From the NCBI GenBank assembly GCA_013397935.1, contig VZRN01004407.1:1-64000 (forward strand): a stretch of 64,000 nt of DNA. Direction: 5' to 3'. The notes beneath the pieces were generated by a model. The model ran no database searches. It was not told the DNA's origin and saw only the letters and a program-made list of their open reading frames with translations. Source of the stretch: Dasyornis broadbenti. Taxonomy: Eukaryota; Chordata; Aves; Passeriformes; Dasyornithidae. Of this stretch, positions 13,594-26,900 are shown piece after piece (within the stretch, counting starts at the first letter, position 1; every line of letters begins with the position of its first letter). A program made the translations under genes and the position numbers.

Positions 13594-16266
13594 AGGGAAT
13601 GAGTTCAGTGTCCCATCCTGGGCCACTGTCCGCACTCCAGGGGAGCAGCTGGGCGTGCCTTGAGCCCACACTGGGAGAATTCCTTGGGAGGAATTCTAAC
13701 CTTCTGTGCCCGCAGTGGTTACTGAAGCTCTGAAGTGGCACGAACAGCTCCCTGGATGTGAGCACAGGTGCTGTGTACAGGGCTGCTGAGAGCTCTAATG
13801 GCCCATTTCATTCTCTTGGAAGGAGGCGCCTTGTGTGCAGGCACAGTCCTGCCCGTCGTGTGTGGCCGAGGGAATCAGCTCCTCCCTGGTCCCACGCTGA
13901 TTGCACTGCGGGGAGGGAGGCTGCTAATCTCTGCTTCCCTCACGGGTTGTACTGAAAAATTAATAAAACAAAGTGAAAGGAGAGGTCAGAGAAACTAGCT
14001 GACAAAATGAACAAGACAAATGATAAAGGAGGCTGGGAGAACCGGCTGGCTGTGTGCAGAAAGGCTGCAGATGAGATAGGAACACTCCAAGCGGTGATTG
14101 CAAGGTGACTTGGCAATGTTCTGCAAATATTTGAGGGAATAAACATCACTGGGGAAGAGAAATTAGTACAAGTTTTATCACAGAGAGCAGGGAGATGATC
14201 TGCCAGAAAAACTTTTTGAAAGACATTAATAAACGGTGAAATGAGCCTTTCAGGGGCAAGAGGAGATGTAACACTAGGCGAGATTTTTTGAAATGAAATT
14301 GGAAATGGGCTACAGAGAGCAGTTCTGCTTTGGGTGAAAGAAGGAAGGTGTGGTACACTAATGTAGGCATCTTCTGGGTTTTGATTCTGCTATACACCAC
14401 TACTTCACGTGGGTTTGTACCTCAGGGATGTGGTGTTCTAGGGAAATGATAATAACTAACAAAAGCAAGTTGGAAAAAAAGCATCAAGCCTTTGACAGCA
14501 TGAGAATTGAGTGCATAATCATGCTCATCGTCGTTCACAAGCCCAGAATGACAACTTGCAGTTGTCTGTGTAGGTGCTGGAGTTCAGGCTTAATGCACAG
14601 TCTAGCGCATATCAGGCTGCTCCCAGCCCCAGTACTTTGTGTCACCCTATTTTCTTTGGTAAGCAACACTGTTGGGGACCTTTTTCAAATTGTAGATGCA
14701 TAAAATCGCTGAAATTTCTTGATGTACACTGACTCCTTAAAACCAAAGTTCAACACATCTTTGTTACACCACTTGTCTTTAGAAAAGCTGTGTTAATTCC
14801 CCATCACTGCATTTATTTGTATCTCCTGACTTTGCTATTTATTACAGCTTCTAACAATTTATACTATGCCACGCTACAACTACAGTTGTCTCTGGCTCTT
14901 TATGCCAGTGGACCCGTGGAGGATTGCTCTCAGCAGCGTGGGGTTTAAATCAGAATCTCTGTCAGATTAATGGGTTATGAGCAAGCATGGAGGCAGAAGT
15001 TTGCTCTCTGGAGCCCTGTGATTTCTGCCTTCTCTGCCTGGCTGGTGGGGGAGCTGGCTCCCTGCTTCTGCTCGCCAGGTGAACGTGTGTCTGAGCATCC
15101 CTCCTGGGTGGGTCTAAACTGCTTCTTTTTCAGAAGCACTTTACCCATCACAGGAATATTTTCCGTATTAAGATCTGAACGCTGATATTTTTTTTCTTTC
15201 ATCCATGTTCCTGTGTTTTTCTGTTGTTTGTCTTCCCTGGGTGTGCTGTATGTCATCCCTTTCAAAATGGTGTATCCTTCCTTTCTCTTCTGCTTAGGGA
15301 TTTGATTTGCCTCCCGAAACATGGTGATGCAAAAATGATTTTTCAGAGTGAGTTCTTAAGGGGGATCTGATTACCTTCAATGAGGTTCACACTCATCATC
15401 ACTGCTTTTGTTTGCCACCTTATCCATCATTCCTGAGTCACAGTAACAATTCAGAGATCTCACTGAAGACAGAAGAACCCCGTGCTTGTCTTTACCATAT
15501 CATCTCTTCCCAAGCAAATATTCCGTGCTATGAAATGTCTTCTCTCTGTTCTGCCCTCATCCATTTTTTTTTAAGTTCAGCATGAATTAGTTACGTGGCC
15601 TTGGTAAGAAATGCTTAGCAGAAATCTCTCTTCAAATACGGAAGGATTTTCTCATCACCTACCCTGCTTTTATTCTATTCCCCTTTGAAGATAAGAGCGG
15701 AGATGGATGTGAGTGAGTCACAGCATGTCACAAACTGCCACCAGAACGCTCTAGCAAGCCTTTCCTATACTAGGGGTACTCCCCCTTTTCAGCCCATCTG
15801 ACCTCTGGTAATTGCAGCGCTGCTTTCCTTTTGCTTGTTTGCAGACAAATGCTTGGAACAAGGTGTAGTGCTATAATCTGTTCTAACAAACCTCTCCAAG
15901 AGGCCTGGAGTTGTGGATGCTGATTTGCTTTCCCGTGTTGAGAAGCCAAGTGGAACAGATTAACACGCTTAGCGGTAACGCAGTTTTGAGTCTCAGTGGA
16001 TTCCACTTGTTCTTCCTTCTTCAAAGCAATTAACTGTATATAAATTTCATTCTGTACGGTATATGCCTTTTGACCATTTTAAGATCTTTTCCTGGTGATG
16101 TTGAGGTTTTCAATAAAACATGAAATAATTTACGTGACCGGATTACCCAAGATCCTTTATCCTACAGCCCAGTGCGAGTAATAAAAATGTGAGACCTGAA
16201 ATATGTCTGTGATCTCCAAAGCCGTAATATTCATACTACTTAAAACTTATTTAAATTTAAAAGGGG

Positions 16267-16283
16267 AAAAAAAAAAAAAAAAA
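16267..16283. repeat. Poly(A) tract, 17 nt
   Basis: Simple A run after AAGGGG. It is 200 bp from a second A tract at 16485; no repeat body joins the two. Confidence 0.95.
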
Positions 16284-16484
16284 GGTGAGCTGATTTTGCT
16301 CCATCCTTCTATCTGAGGAAATGACCTGCATAGAAATCAGATGCATTTTACTACTTAATTCTTTATTACAGGGTTTTGGAGAACCAAATTATTTTCTATC
16401 TCCCATCCAGAGGTTTTGCTCTGAATATTCAAGTCTGTCAGTCTTTTGTTATCTTGCTCTCCAAGTTCTCACTTTCAGAATATT

Positions 16485-16503
16485 AAAAAAAAAAAAAAAA
16501 AAA
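16485..16503. repeat. Poly(A) tract, 19 nt
   Basis: Simple A run. It produces a lysine string in a short plus-strand ORF (16321-16551), which is therefore not credible as a gene. Confidence 0.95.
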
Positions 16504-17554
16504 TTTACTCCTCTGCATTATATAGAAGGAAATGAAAGGAAGGCAAAATGACAGGAAAAGCTTGTGGGAAAGCAAAGATGCAAAGCAGTGATCTTACATC
16601 CCTTGTTTCATCTCATATTTCTCTGCTGTGACTACATGACCATTTTGTTTCCCAAACATCTTTCAGCTGTGTTCCCTCTAGGCCATCTCAGATACACAGA
16701 TCCCTCGTGTCTGCTTCCCGCAGGAGCGGCACCGGCTCTTCCCCACGGATTGTGTGCCAGTGTCACAAAGCATGTCCTCTTTGTTTGGTAGCAAGATGAC
16801 CAGCACTAGCAGGCTGCTCAGAAATGCCAGCTTTAATTACAAATTTTGCTTTCAAGGGGAGCATGCAGATTATGTCTGGGTATCTTCAAAGTGCCTCTTG
16901 CCTTTTGAACTCTGACTGCTATGTTTCAAAAAATAATAAGGCTTCTGTTCTCATGATTACTAGTCCTTGCTGTCACCCTGTCCTCGGAGGAACCCAAACA
17001 GAAGCAAATGACAACAGACAATCTTGTGCATCTTGAGCTGACTGATGGCAGGAAATAATGCAATTTCCTGTTAAAAAGAAATAAAAAAGCACCGGGAATA
17101 AGTTGCTTGCTTTGTTTTCTCCAAAGGAAACTGACCCTTTGGTTGTTGAAGGTAACCATTGTGGAGGTGTCTGAGAAGCACTCGGTGTGAAATCGAGCGC
17201 ACCACACCTCAGCCTGCCTGTTCCAAGCATGACCTGCAGCTCTGGACTCATTGCTATGCACCGTAATGTGAAAACAACTGGCTACTCATTTCTTCCTGGA
17301 TGATGAACTACCTTATGTGTAATCTTGCTTAATGAATGAGTCCATAATAGTTACATCAGTCACCATTTTGGCAGGGTAAAGTGGATGAAAGTATAACAAT
17401 GTTTACTCTGTAGGCCCGTAACACTTTTATAGAAATATAAAGCAAATCTGAGAACTGGGTCACAGAAAAACAGATTGCCGAAGGTGTGCATCCATTGTAC
17501 TACCTTAAAAAACAAAAAAAATACATATGTAAATTCATATATATTTAGTACAAC

Positions 17555-18120
17555 ACAGGTCGAGGCATTATGCGATGATGTAACAAACTCAATATTAGAT
17601 TCAACAAACTCAACATCAATATTGACTTCAAACTCTTACTGTTTTGGGCCAATTTTACTGCAACATATAACTCAGATTGTTGAATCCTTCTATGCAATGC
17701 CTGAGAAAGATGGCTGGAAATTGATCTGCTTACTCAGAGCTTATTCTTCAGGGACTTACCCAAAGAGGCGTTGTACACGGTGAGCTGACCAAAGAGTTCA
17801 AGGTCAGTCCAGAAGCTTGGCAGGGCTGTGTTCTTTCACCCATGTTATTCAATTATCTTGCTGACTGGATGTGGAGATGAGCCCTTGGTGATTACAAAGG
17901 AGACAGCAAAGTTTGGGATTTTATTAGTATGTTGACAGCTTTTTTAGACTTTGCTTGTGACCTTGGGTATAATCAAACATAGAGAATTTGTGCAGATCGC
18001 TGCGTTAAAGAGGAAATATAAGTTATCCTGAAATATAGGGCTAAGGGTTTTATGGTCAATGACCAGGAGAACTCTTTTCGTGTCTTTAAAATTGTAGGGG
18101 TAAGAAAGGCTGAAGGGAAA
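17555..18120 (+). pseudogene. Decayed non-LTR retrotransposon (LINE) reverse transcriptase, non-CR1 type
   Basis: Reverse transcriptase copies the element's RNA into DNA at a nicked target site. Here its landmarks appear in family order but across three frames. A GRG stretch (from 17558) and an IDFK motif A (17621-17632) share one frame. A HITQIVESFY segment (17664-17693) is in a second. The third carries VVHGELTKEFKV (17770-17805), then the box QGCVLSPMLFN (17821-17853), ADWMWR, a stop at 17878-17880, FLDFACDLGY (17941-17970) in place of the usual LDFADD catalytic box, and VNDQENSFRVFKIVG (18055-18099) resembling the VNGQ-E-V-FTYLG region past the palm. The first Asp of the DD pair is Cys, and there are at least two frameshifts and several stops, so it is dead. 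CR1 elements carry GVPQGS-LGP here, so this belongs to another clade (RTE-like or a related 'RQGC-LSP' group). No endonuclease domain was recognisable upstream. The boundaries are approximate. Confidence 0.82.
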
Positions 18121-18900
18121 AGTCATTTAGGTGGCTTTCTTTCAAACTAACTATATTTAATCCTTTGTCATTCTCTTGGATTCTTATCTGCTCCCTGTTA
18201 GTATAATTCCACTAGTTTTCTGTAACATCTCAAAAGAATAAATTGTCCCTCACTCAGGAGATATTAAGTAAAACCAAAGAAGGTGATTTGCATCATTCTG
18301 AGCTGCCTACTGACACTATTTTTAGCTGCAGAAGGTGATGGCTGCACTCCATCTCGAGAAAAACAGAGATGAGTGCATTGATTCATTCAAACGTTTGTGC
18401 ACATTCTTAATATTTTTCCTGGCTCTCAAACTGGTCACTCAAAAGCAAGTTGTTGGTGTTTTTTTGGGGATCTTGTTTGTTTGATTGTGTTGTTTTGTTT
18501 TATTCCCCTAAGACAGCATAACATGATGTTCCCCATCATAGGCTCTAGAAAACAAGGTGCTGGTCATATGCTCAAGGAGTGAAAAGCCACAGCCCTAAGC
18601 TTGCTGTTCATTGGTTTATGGGTTCAAAGGTGCAAGAAGAAGAGACAGAAGTCAAGACAGTAAGTTCATGACATGCTTAATTGGTAGGGATACGGTCAGC
18701 TGAGGTACAATTCTGATTTGAACTTTTTAAATTTTGTGCCGTAGCTGTCATTAAATTAATGAGAAGAAAAAGATTAAATTAATTGTTATGGGTTGATTTT
18801 CTTTACGGATCTTTTAGGAATAGTTCTAAGTTAAAATCTATAAAGTTCTTAAAGGATCTTACATAACTTTCAAAAGCAGGTTTCTTCCCCCCTTGTTTTG

Positions 18901-18914
18901 TTTTTTTTTTTTTT
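18901..18914. repeat. Poly(T) tract, 14 nt
   Basis: Simple T run immediately followed by AAAACA. No associated element recognised. Confidence 0.95.
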
Positions 18915-19846
18915 AAAACAATTTAGTTCTCTGGTGAAGACTTTCTGAGTCAAAACAACCACTTCCAGAAGAGTCAAGCTGCCCTCATACATATTCTAAA
19001 GCAGAATATTGACATCATGTGAAAACAGTGGTGATTAATCCTAAAATACTTTAGAGTAAGTCACTGAATAGCTAGTGCCAGGGAAATGAATTTTAGCTTT
19101 GAAAATCTATACTTACTCTGGGTTGAAAAACCATGAGATTCAGGCAATAGAAGAGTTTTCTTTTGAAGGTAAATATTATTTTCTCATGCAGTGCAGCCAT
19201 TTGGAACTAGGAGTAGTCTTTTAGTCTTAAGAACCCCTCTGGCACTCCCCAGGCTCTCTTCCTTCACCACAGTCAATGCTTTTGATCAGTGTCATAGGGG
19301 CAGGATTTAAGTGACCAAACACAGACTTATCAAAGTCTCACTTAAGAGATTTCACCAGAAAGAAATAAGCACTTCCAGGACCTGTGTTCTCTCTCCTAAA
19401 GTATTTTCATGGAAGTCAATTCTGTTCTAAAATATCTGTTTCCTCCTTCTCACTGCCAGGTTGTTTCTGGTCATTAGCACAGATTTAGGGTTTTGTATAA
19501 CAGCCATCCGAACCGCCTGAGCTCCTTGTCACTGTATCTGAGCAAACGTCTAGCATGAGCTTTAGGAGGCTTCTTAGGCTGACTGTATGAAAAAGAAATA
19601 AGTGGCAAACATCTAAAGACTAAAATGGAAACATTTGCTTTTTAATGAAAAAAATTGTAAAGTTTTCTACATTGGTTAGATTTTCCTCCACAAACAAAGT
19701 GCTTGGTGGTTTTGTCTGGTTTTAATGTTAAGGATATTTATGCTAAATCTGGTCTTTGGAATATAAAGTCTGTGGATCAGGGCAGTGGTCACCTTCTTTC
19801 AAAAAAACAAAATTAACAGCCCTTATTATACGTTAAAGAATGTAGT

Positions 19847-19861
19847 AAAAAAAAAAAAAAA
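19847..19861. repeat. Poly(A) tract, 15 nt
   Basis: Simple A run in unique sequence; no polyadenylation signal or duplication seen. Confidence 0.95.
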
Positions 19862-22800
19862 TCGAGCAAGCCATGTAAGGTGCTCAGGATATCTCCTAGC
19901 TTATTTTCTGATTAAAAAATGACTGTGGCAGAAATCAATATTGCTTGATCTAATAAATCCTGCTCTACCTCTGTGATGACATATATCCTCTACCCAGTTT
20001 TATCCTGGTTAAACTTCTCCTAGAGTAAACATTAAATACTAACTCAATATGGGTCAGTCCAGAGCCGTCTCTTTGTGCAGTTTCAGGAAGAATGGCTGAA
20101 GTACTGGTTTTCAGTAACAGAGGTGCCAAAGGGAGTTGGAATTAGAAAAAGAAACAACACAAACCCAACGGAAGAGAATCCTACATGATATGCTCAATGC
20201 ACTACAGGGAGACTGGGAACATGAGAATTAAACACAGCTGCAGGAAGTGGAACCAGGTGAAGGATGGACTGAGTTCATCCTTCAAAAGTTGTGTTGTGTT
20301 ATTTTAGCTAGCTCTGGTTTATTCAGGAGTGCCAGAAGCTTCCAGGCTACCAGCTAGAGGGGTAGTAGTTGAATTTCCACGGCAGGCACAGTGGTAGAGC
20401 CTGTCTCACCCTGCCCAGAGGCAAATCCAGCTGTAGCGGGAAGGGGAGAGGTATTTTCTCTTCCAGCTCAGCTAGGATCTTTATGGGAGCTATGGAACAG
20501 TTAGAACCAATAGAGAAAATAGTAGGGATATTAATAGGAAAAAGTAATAATTAATCTGCATGAAAGGAAGATAAAAGGTAGGTTTTGGGGTTTTTTTATA
20601 GTTTTGTGACAATAAGTGCACCCAGCATGTGACCATTTTGACCTCAAGAGAGTAAAAGAGCAGCAGCGAAAACGCATGGAGTCAGCCTCATTCCAGCATG
20701 TATCATAAATAAGTGGAAAAAAAGAAATGGCATGATCATGGTGCTCAGGTGTTCTGAGAGGCTCCTTGGTGCTGCTGAGCAGGACAGGGAGGATGCTGGT
20801 GTGCAGTGGTGTGTGGATGACACAAGTGGAGTGGGGCTGCTCCAAGCAGCTCTGGTGGCTGGGGCAGAGCATTTCACAAGAAACCTCTCAGGGCTTTCTC
20901 CATGTAAAATAAAATGCCTACAAGTTTTTTTTTTCTCTGAAGGAAAACAGCTGTAGTCTCTTAAACTCCTTTCAGCCTGCTGCCTTACAGAGTATTTCCC
21001 AGAGCACAGTGCATGTTGTGTAGCACTGGCTGGGAGCTGCCCAGGACGCAGTGCTGGCAGGCAGCATTTATCTTCATTACATCATCTTATACCTGTAGGG
21101 ACGCCACTGTACCAGCCTAAATATAGCTTTAAGTTTTTGAAATTTGAAAATGCAACTAGTTATCTGTCTAGGACCAGCTTTCCAATATCCGAATGATTCA
21201 AAGTAAAAAGACTTATATTCACTTTCACTCTATTTTATCTCAAAGTTGAGATTTCTTAGATTTAAAATTACTGTTTTGCTTTAATAGTATAAATAAGGTT
21301 AGACTAGAAAGTGGTTCGTGTTCTGTAAGGATACAGTTTGACAGCACTAAACAATATCCAGTAGGAATTATATAGATGCATTACCAAAAATGTTCATGGA
21401 AGTTTGCTTCCATTAAGTTAAAAGAGTAATGCAAATATAACTGAACACAGAGCATCACACTGAGCAGAGTAAAAGAATGCACAGCTATATATATATATTT
21501 TTTCCCCTAGGCAATACTAAGGCTTTTTTTTGAGGGGTGAAACCATGCAGATGGCTTCTCCAAAGCATCCTACTCCAGTCACAAGAGCTATTTGGAGTAA
21601 TTTGTTTCTCCCTGCGTTGAACTGGTTCTGAACAGGCACAGTGCTCATCAAAATATTTTTAATTCCCTCCAAAATAATAGAGAGATGCATTTAAACATAT
21701 GTGACAAATGAGTTCATTCAGTGATCTTTCTGTTCATTATTCATAACAGGCCATTGAGGATAGGTTTGCAAGCAGCAGCACTTCAGATAATGCTGACATC
21801 CCTGTGACTCGAAATATTCTCTAGTCTGGCTTTTTTTTTGACAGTCACAAAGCTGAAAAGCATTGAAGTCCCAGAATCTGACTTCACTTCATCTACTTCC
21901 AGCTGTGGCCCACGCTGGGAGTCTGTCCCTCTGAAGGAAGTGCTTGTCTTCACCTGGGCAATTCTGATGGCTGTAGCTCTGCCACATTTTCCCTTGAGAG
22001 CCTGGGATTCCCTATTTGACCTTTTTTCGGTGTCTTTCTTTTTGCATCTTCCTTTCACATGATAAGATGTTTTCTCTCTGCAAATATGCAGGCCCAGGGA
22101 CAAGAATTCACATTTTCAGGCTGACTCCCATCACCATGGACGTGTCAGCGGGAGGCCAAGGGCTGGCAGTGTGGGAGGCAGAGCTGTCTCTTTTCTGCAT
22201 TGCTCACCTCCCCTAGGTCAGACCAGGCTGGGAGGGCAAGGGGGAGTAAGTGGAGTGAGCTTTGCTTCTGATTATGCTCTGTTGATTTGATGGGTGGTAG
22301 ATAACAGCATCTCAACATGTGTCAGTTCAGCAGCTTTCTAAAAGGCAGAATTGCTGTTAAATCCCTATTGCAGATTCAGATTTGAAGATCAAGCCAAATT
22401 ATTTTCTTTCTGTAACTTTCACTACCGATCCTTTTGTCACCTGCTACAACCTGTTTAATTAGCGTAGTACTGGGGCCATTTTTACGCACCCTGCCGGTTT
22501 TGCTGCTCTTCTTTTTTTCCTGGAGCGCAGAAGAGAAGTGGATGTCTCCAACAGAGTGAGATGTGCTTCTCAGATTCTCAGTTTTCCTTATAGCTCCTAC
22601 CTAAGAAGAGAGCTTGTTCTAATTCATATCTGCTGATGGCAGCTTTTCAAGGGCTTGCAGCCCGGGATAAGGAGTGGGCTTAGACCCTCCTAGTGCGTTC
22701 CCTGTGGCTCAGTGTCATTGGAGAGGGCAGCTTCAGGCTGCCGGGAACCTGCTGGAAACTTCTCTCTGTGTTAAGATTCTATCCAACAGAGCAGCTGGCC

Positions 22801-23722
22801 AGAGTTTGCTGAGCTGTATAAAAGGAGCAGAGTGTGACAGCGTGACAGCGAATCCATCGGTACATCTGAAGCCTTGTTCTAGTTGCCAGCTTTAGCCCAT
22901 GCTCAGTTGCTCAGTAAATTCGTTTGTATTTTAGCTCCGCAAAAGTCTGCTGACCTCACAGAACAAGGGAAGGAAAAGAAGTCATCTTTCCAGTTCTGGA
23001 AGGGTTGAAGTGATTCCAATTCCACCCTTGAAAATGCTCCAATCTAGTGACATTTAATTTTTCCCTTGTTTCTGGCTATCATAGACGTTATGGTAGAAAA
23101 GCTATACCAGATCAAATTCTGATTTCGTATGTCTAACAATGAAAGATTTCTCCCACAAAATACTTTCTAATTACAATTAATCTTCAATTTGCTGTTTTTA
23201 AAGCAAATTCAAATGAAGATTCTGCCATTTCTACTACAAAACTAAAACACAACGATGAACAAGTTTGTGTGGGAAGTCCTTGACACTCTTTCTTTTAATA
23301 TGACGTGTGACAACTTATCACTACCCATATTTCTGATCGTTTACATGGCTTTCAATTCAGAAGACAGTATTAGTACATCATGTTTTTCTGTTTGATGCAG
23401 GTATTTGGGGTATGGGATATTTGACTCAAACCCAAACCCTTGCATCCAGCATGTTCTCACTAATTTTGTCATAGCAATACCCCAGTCACTTAGGACACTG
23501 TGCTGTTTTTCGCCTGAGTTGCTTTTGCTGGTGCTAGCATTGCTCATCAGGAAGAAGTTGTGCCTTAGGTGTGCAGTCTCTGCAGCAGCAGGAAGTCTTT
23601 CCTGACTGCTGTGGCGAGAGATGTTTGCACTGCTTGCTGTGACAAAGGGGGATCCGATGTGACAAGTTGTTGTACCTTCAAGAGGGAAAGGTCTGCCCAG
23701 GACAAGTAGTGACCATGCTGGG

Positions 23723-23736
23723 AAAAAAAAAAAAAA
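23723..23736. repeat. Poly(A) tract, 14 nt
   Basis: Simple A run in unique sequence. Confidence 0.95.
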
Positions 23737-24872
23737 TTAGAAGGAATTTCTGGGTGGTGAGTTATCTTGGGGTCTGGAATAATAGGATCAGGATGAAAAA
23801 GAGTGAAAACAAGCAGCTTAAAGAAAAGGAGGGCCCCTGGGCTTGCCTGTCCTGTACAGCCTGAAGGAAGGTGAGTGATGGCTCAGCCTGTGCGGGGACA
23901 AGTGCTGCCTGTGCAGGGAGCGAGGTGTTGCCACCGCTGTATGAAGCAGTCGGGAGAGATCAGCTGGGATCCTGGCTGCAACTCTCATCACCCAAAGCAC
24001 ACAACAGAGGACTCTGAACCACCACAGGCACAGTCTGCTGCACTGACAGCCCTGATGAGATGAGATTAGGTTCACTTGAGCCTAATGAAGGATGAGAGAC
24101 AATATGGAAACTGTCCATAAGTACATCAGGAAAGAGTGAGCTGTGTGGGTGACAGGAGTGTGTTGGTACAAAAGCCAAGAGCAGGTGTGGTGGCTATGAA
24201 CAAACACAGGCTGCGACAGAGGCGAGTTCTGGTCCATAAAGGATGGAAGTCTGACATGGTAGAGACAAAATGTAGCTTTCGGGCAGGAATGTGACTGGTT
24301 CATGGGACAGTTTATTTGATAGGTTGTCTGCAATAGCAAGAGGACCAGGCTCAACAATCTCATCTTCTGCCACTGTCCTGGACTTGCTCTGACTCGGAGC
24401 CAAGTCAGTCCCTTCTTTCTTTACTTTCTTCCTCTGCTCCCACTCTCTGGAGTCTCCTGTGCAAGGCTGTGTACCCTCCTACAGCCAGTGACATCCGCAG
24501 GAGGGGAAGATGTCCCCTTGCCATGTCCCTTTTTGCCAGCGACTACATCAGACCCAACAATGAATGCGCAAAACATTTTGTTTTCTTTCCATATTTTTCT
24601 AAGAAAAGAAGTGGAATCCCTTAGGCTGGATTTTTCAGTGATATATTCCTTTATTTTCTGTATAGGGAAGCCCTCTAAGCATCTATGACTCTTAGTGTGT
24701 CTCCCACATTGCTTCTGTGGTGATCTGTCTAATGTTACACACTGATAATTTACTAGATAAGAAAAGGACTTTTACCTGGCATAGTAATAGGAATATGAAA
24801 TTAAATTGATTTACTTGGATTTAGCTATTTGACTATGCACGTAAAGATCCTCTCCCTTAACCTAAATTCAAT

Positions 24873-24919
24873 ATCCCATTTATTTCAGCTGTGATATTTT
24901 ATCCCATTTATTTTAGCTG
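24873..24919. repeat. 28-bp tandem duplication, two copies
   Basis: ATCCCATTTATTTCAGCTG at 24873-24891 recurs at 24901-24919 with one change (TTTTAG for TTTCAG). The following bases also match partly, so this is a small local duplication with slight divergence. Confidence 0.85.
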
Positions 24920-26032
24920 CAGTACTTTGTTTATAAATAAGGCATGGGACCTTAGTTCTAGATGCTTCTCTGAAACACTTCAGCTTGTAGCTTTTAATCT
25001 AGCTAGTTAGATAACACAGTAATTACTGACGGGAAAGATCAATGCCTCCAAAGCTCAGTGCATCCAAGGAAAAGCTCCAGTCATCCTACAGAAGAATATG
25101 TTTCTGCACTGACCTACCCAGCAGCATCAGAGATCTTGTTTTAGCTGAGGTGGAAGAGTGCTTAGAGGAGTGAATCTGGATTGAAGTGCGGTCTCTCATG
25201 TTTTCCAATACTAAAATCCCTTTTACTTGCTGTAGCATCCATACTGCATTTCAGCTTCAGGCCTTTTCATGTTTTGTTTGTAGCTGTATAAAAACCCATT
25301 TAGGGTTAGGAGCTATGCCCAGCTCTGTGGTGTCTGATTTTATTTCTCCATTCCTCACAAGGATAAAGGCAAAGAAATGCCGTTCATTTGGGTATATTGT
25401 GGCAGTATGACAGCCCTCTCTCTCAACAGGCATATGATTTCATCTCACGTAGCTTTAATGTGTGGATACAACTACTGGCATTGTTTCCAAATAGGTTTTC
25501 CTGCTTCTATTCTCACTATTGATAATTAATTATGGTGGTTAAATAAAGCCATATTACCCATATGGTTTTGTTCTTGGAAATTTTTCTTGAATAACAGCTG
25601 AAGTAATGTGTAGGTACTGCGACAGCAATTTAAAACCTCAACTTTATAAAAACAAGGACAGAACCTGCAAACAGAATGTGAAAGCAATAGGTATCTGTAG
25701 ACTTCTCCTCAGACTGAGAAGTAGCTTCCGCCTGCACAAGGGGTTCACCTGCTGCAATTCTTGTTTAGCTTCACAATCTCTTCGTTACTACTTTTGACTT
25801 GATTATTGTTTAATTGTAGATACTTAATATAAAAGTTTGTTGTCAAATGGGACACACAAAGCATTGGAACACCAAACAGATAGGCAATGAGAGGGAAATC
25901 AGTGCTGCCTTCCCAAACGTGACATCACAGCATCCTCGCTGAAACATTTGGAAACCTGCTGGCCTAGTTTACAGTCTCAGCAGGGTTAAGGGCCACAAGA
26001 TGTCAGTGTAGCACCAAACATGAAGGAATGGC

Positions 26033-26270
26033 AAGCGGGTTTTCCGCAGCCCCTTAAATTGTCCCGCTGGTAAAAGCCTGTTGACTGTAACGACAGAGAG
26101 AGGCACAGCGGCCAGGAAATGGTCCGTGTGATGAGGAGCCACGGCTGAGCCGGGAGCACGGGGAAGCAGCCGGGGAAGGCGGCTGGGAGCAGGCACTTCA
26201 CAGGACTGTGCATGGAGGGAAAGGGCTGAGTGTGCCTGCAGGAACCGAGCGCTGCAGCTCCCGTTTTCCT
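26033..26270. other. Short CpG-rich patch
   Basis: I count 14 CpG dinucleotides in about 240 bp, in a GC-rich stretch, whereas the surrounding DNA is strongly CpG-depleted. It reaches only the minimum size of a CpG island. It could be a minor promoter, for either direction, or simply a GC-rich local segment. No TATA box or start site is evident. Confidence 0.4.
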
Positions 26271-26900
26271 GTGAAGCACAACCCTCTGGGCTTGCCCAGC
26301 TCCATTAGTCCCACTCAACCTGTTGGCTGCTACTAACTGGCAGTCAAGAGAGGCGTGTTTTATTTCACAGGTCCTACTCTGTTGCTGTCTATGAAGTAGT
26401 AATTCTTGATACTGTGGGGGAAAATTATTGAATGGTAGTGAGAAAAAGCAAGTGATAGAAAAACAATTCCTGGCATTGTCCTCTGGGTGACTGCTAAGGA
26501 AAATCTGGTTCCTAAGTTCTGAGACTGATAGTAGCTAAAGAGAAATCTCCAAAAGCTTGGGTTTGTTATTAATTTGTTTTCCCCATTTTCTACGAGGAAC
26601 TATAGTATGAAATGTATAATATGAGTCCAATACTGAGCAATGAAGTTGTTTGGAAAATGCATCTTAGCACACTGGAACCGTGCTTTTCCAGGAGTGACTG
26701 TTTCTGGATGAAAAGGGAGCACTTGCTGTTTGTCTGTATGTGTCCGTACCCCCAAGTGTGACAACAAAGGAACCCAGAGAAAATAGCACTGAAATAGGCC
26801 AAAGATGTCTGGGCCTGGTTCTGTAAGTTAACCCAGCTGGTACAAAGTAATCCGTTCCCTCACCCATTTATTTGTTCTCTTCTCTTTGCTCTTGCCTCAG

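Larger units (their letters stand above)
8864..17554. other. Non-coding DNA, no gene seen
   Basis: The longest frames are 132 codons (9854-10252, plus) and 115 codons (14975-15322, minus), the latter antisense to a pyrimidine-rich stretch, which explains its length. A minus-strand exon-like unit (10589-10635, or extended to 10571) has an acceptor ending CTTTGGCAG and two possible donors, with one open frame. It is weak. Simple A tracts lie at 10339, 16267 and 16485. Confidence 0.72.
18121..26900. other. Non-coding DNA, no gene seen
   Basis: The region right of the LINE fossil shows no further reverse transcriptase motifs. About 18730-18785 there are two ATTAAATTAAT-like blocks. Longest frames are about 110 codons with no recognised domain (for example 21783-22103 and 20531-20872, minus). 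It also holds the small duplication at 24873 and the CpG-rich patch near 26.0-26.3 kb. Confidence 0.72.

Noticed and set aside
14975..15322. 115-codon lysine/glutamine-rich minus-strand ORF that looks protein-like.
   Set aside because: It is antisense to a T/C-rich stretch, which removes minus-strand stop codons and yields Lys/Arg/Glu-rich translations by composition alone.
17745..17765. Strong minus-strand donor TGG|GTAAGT.
   Set aside because: It lies inside the plus-strand LINE fossil and has no good acceptor; coincidental.
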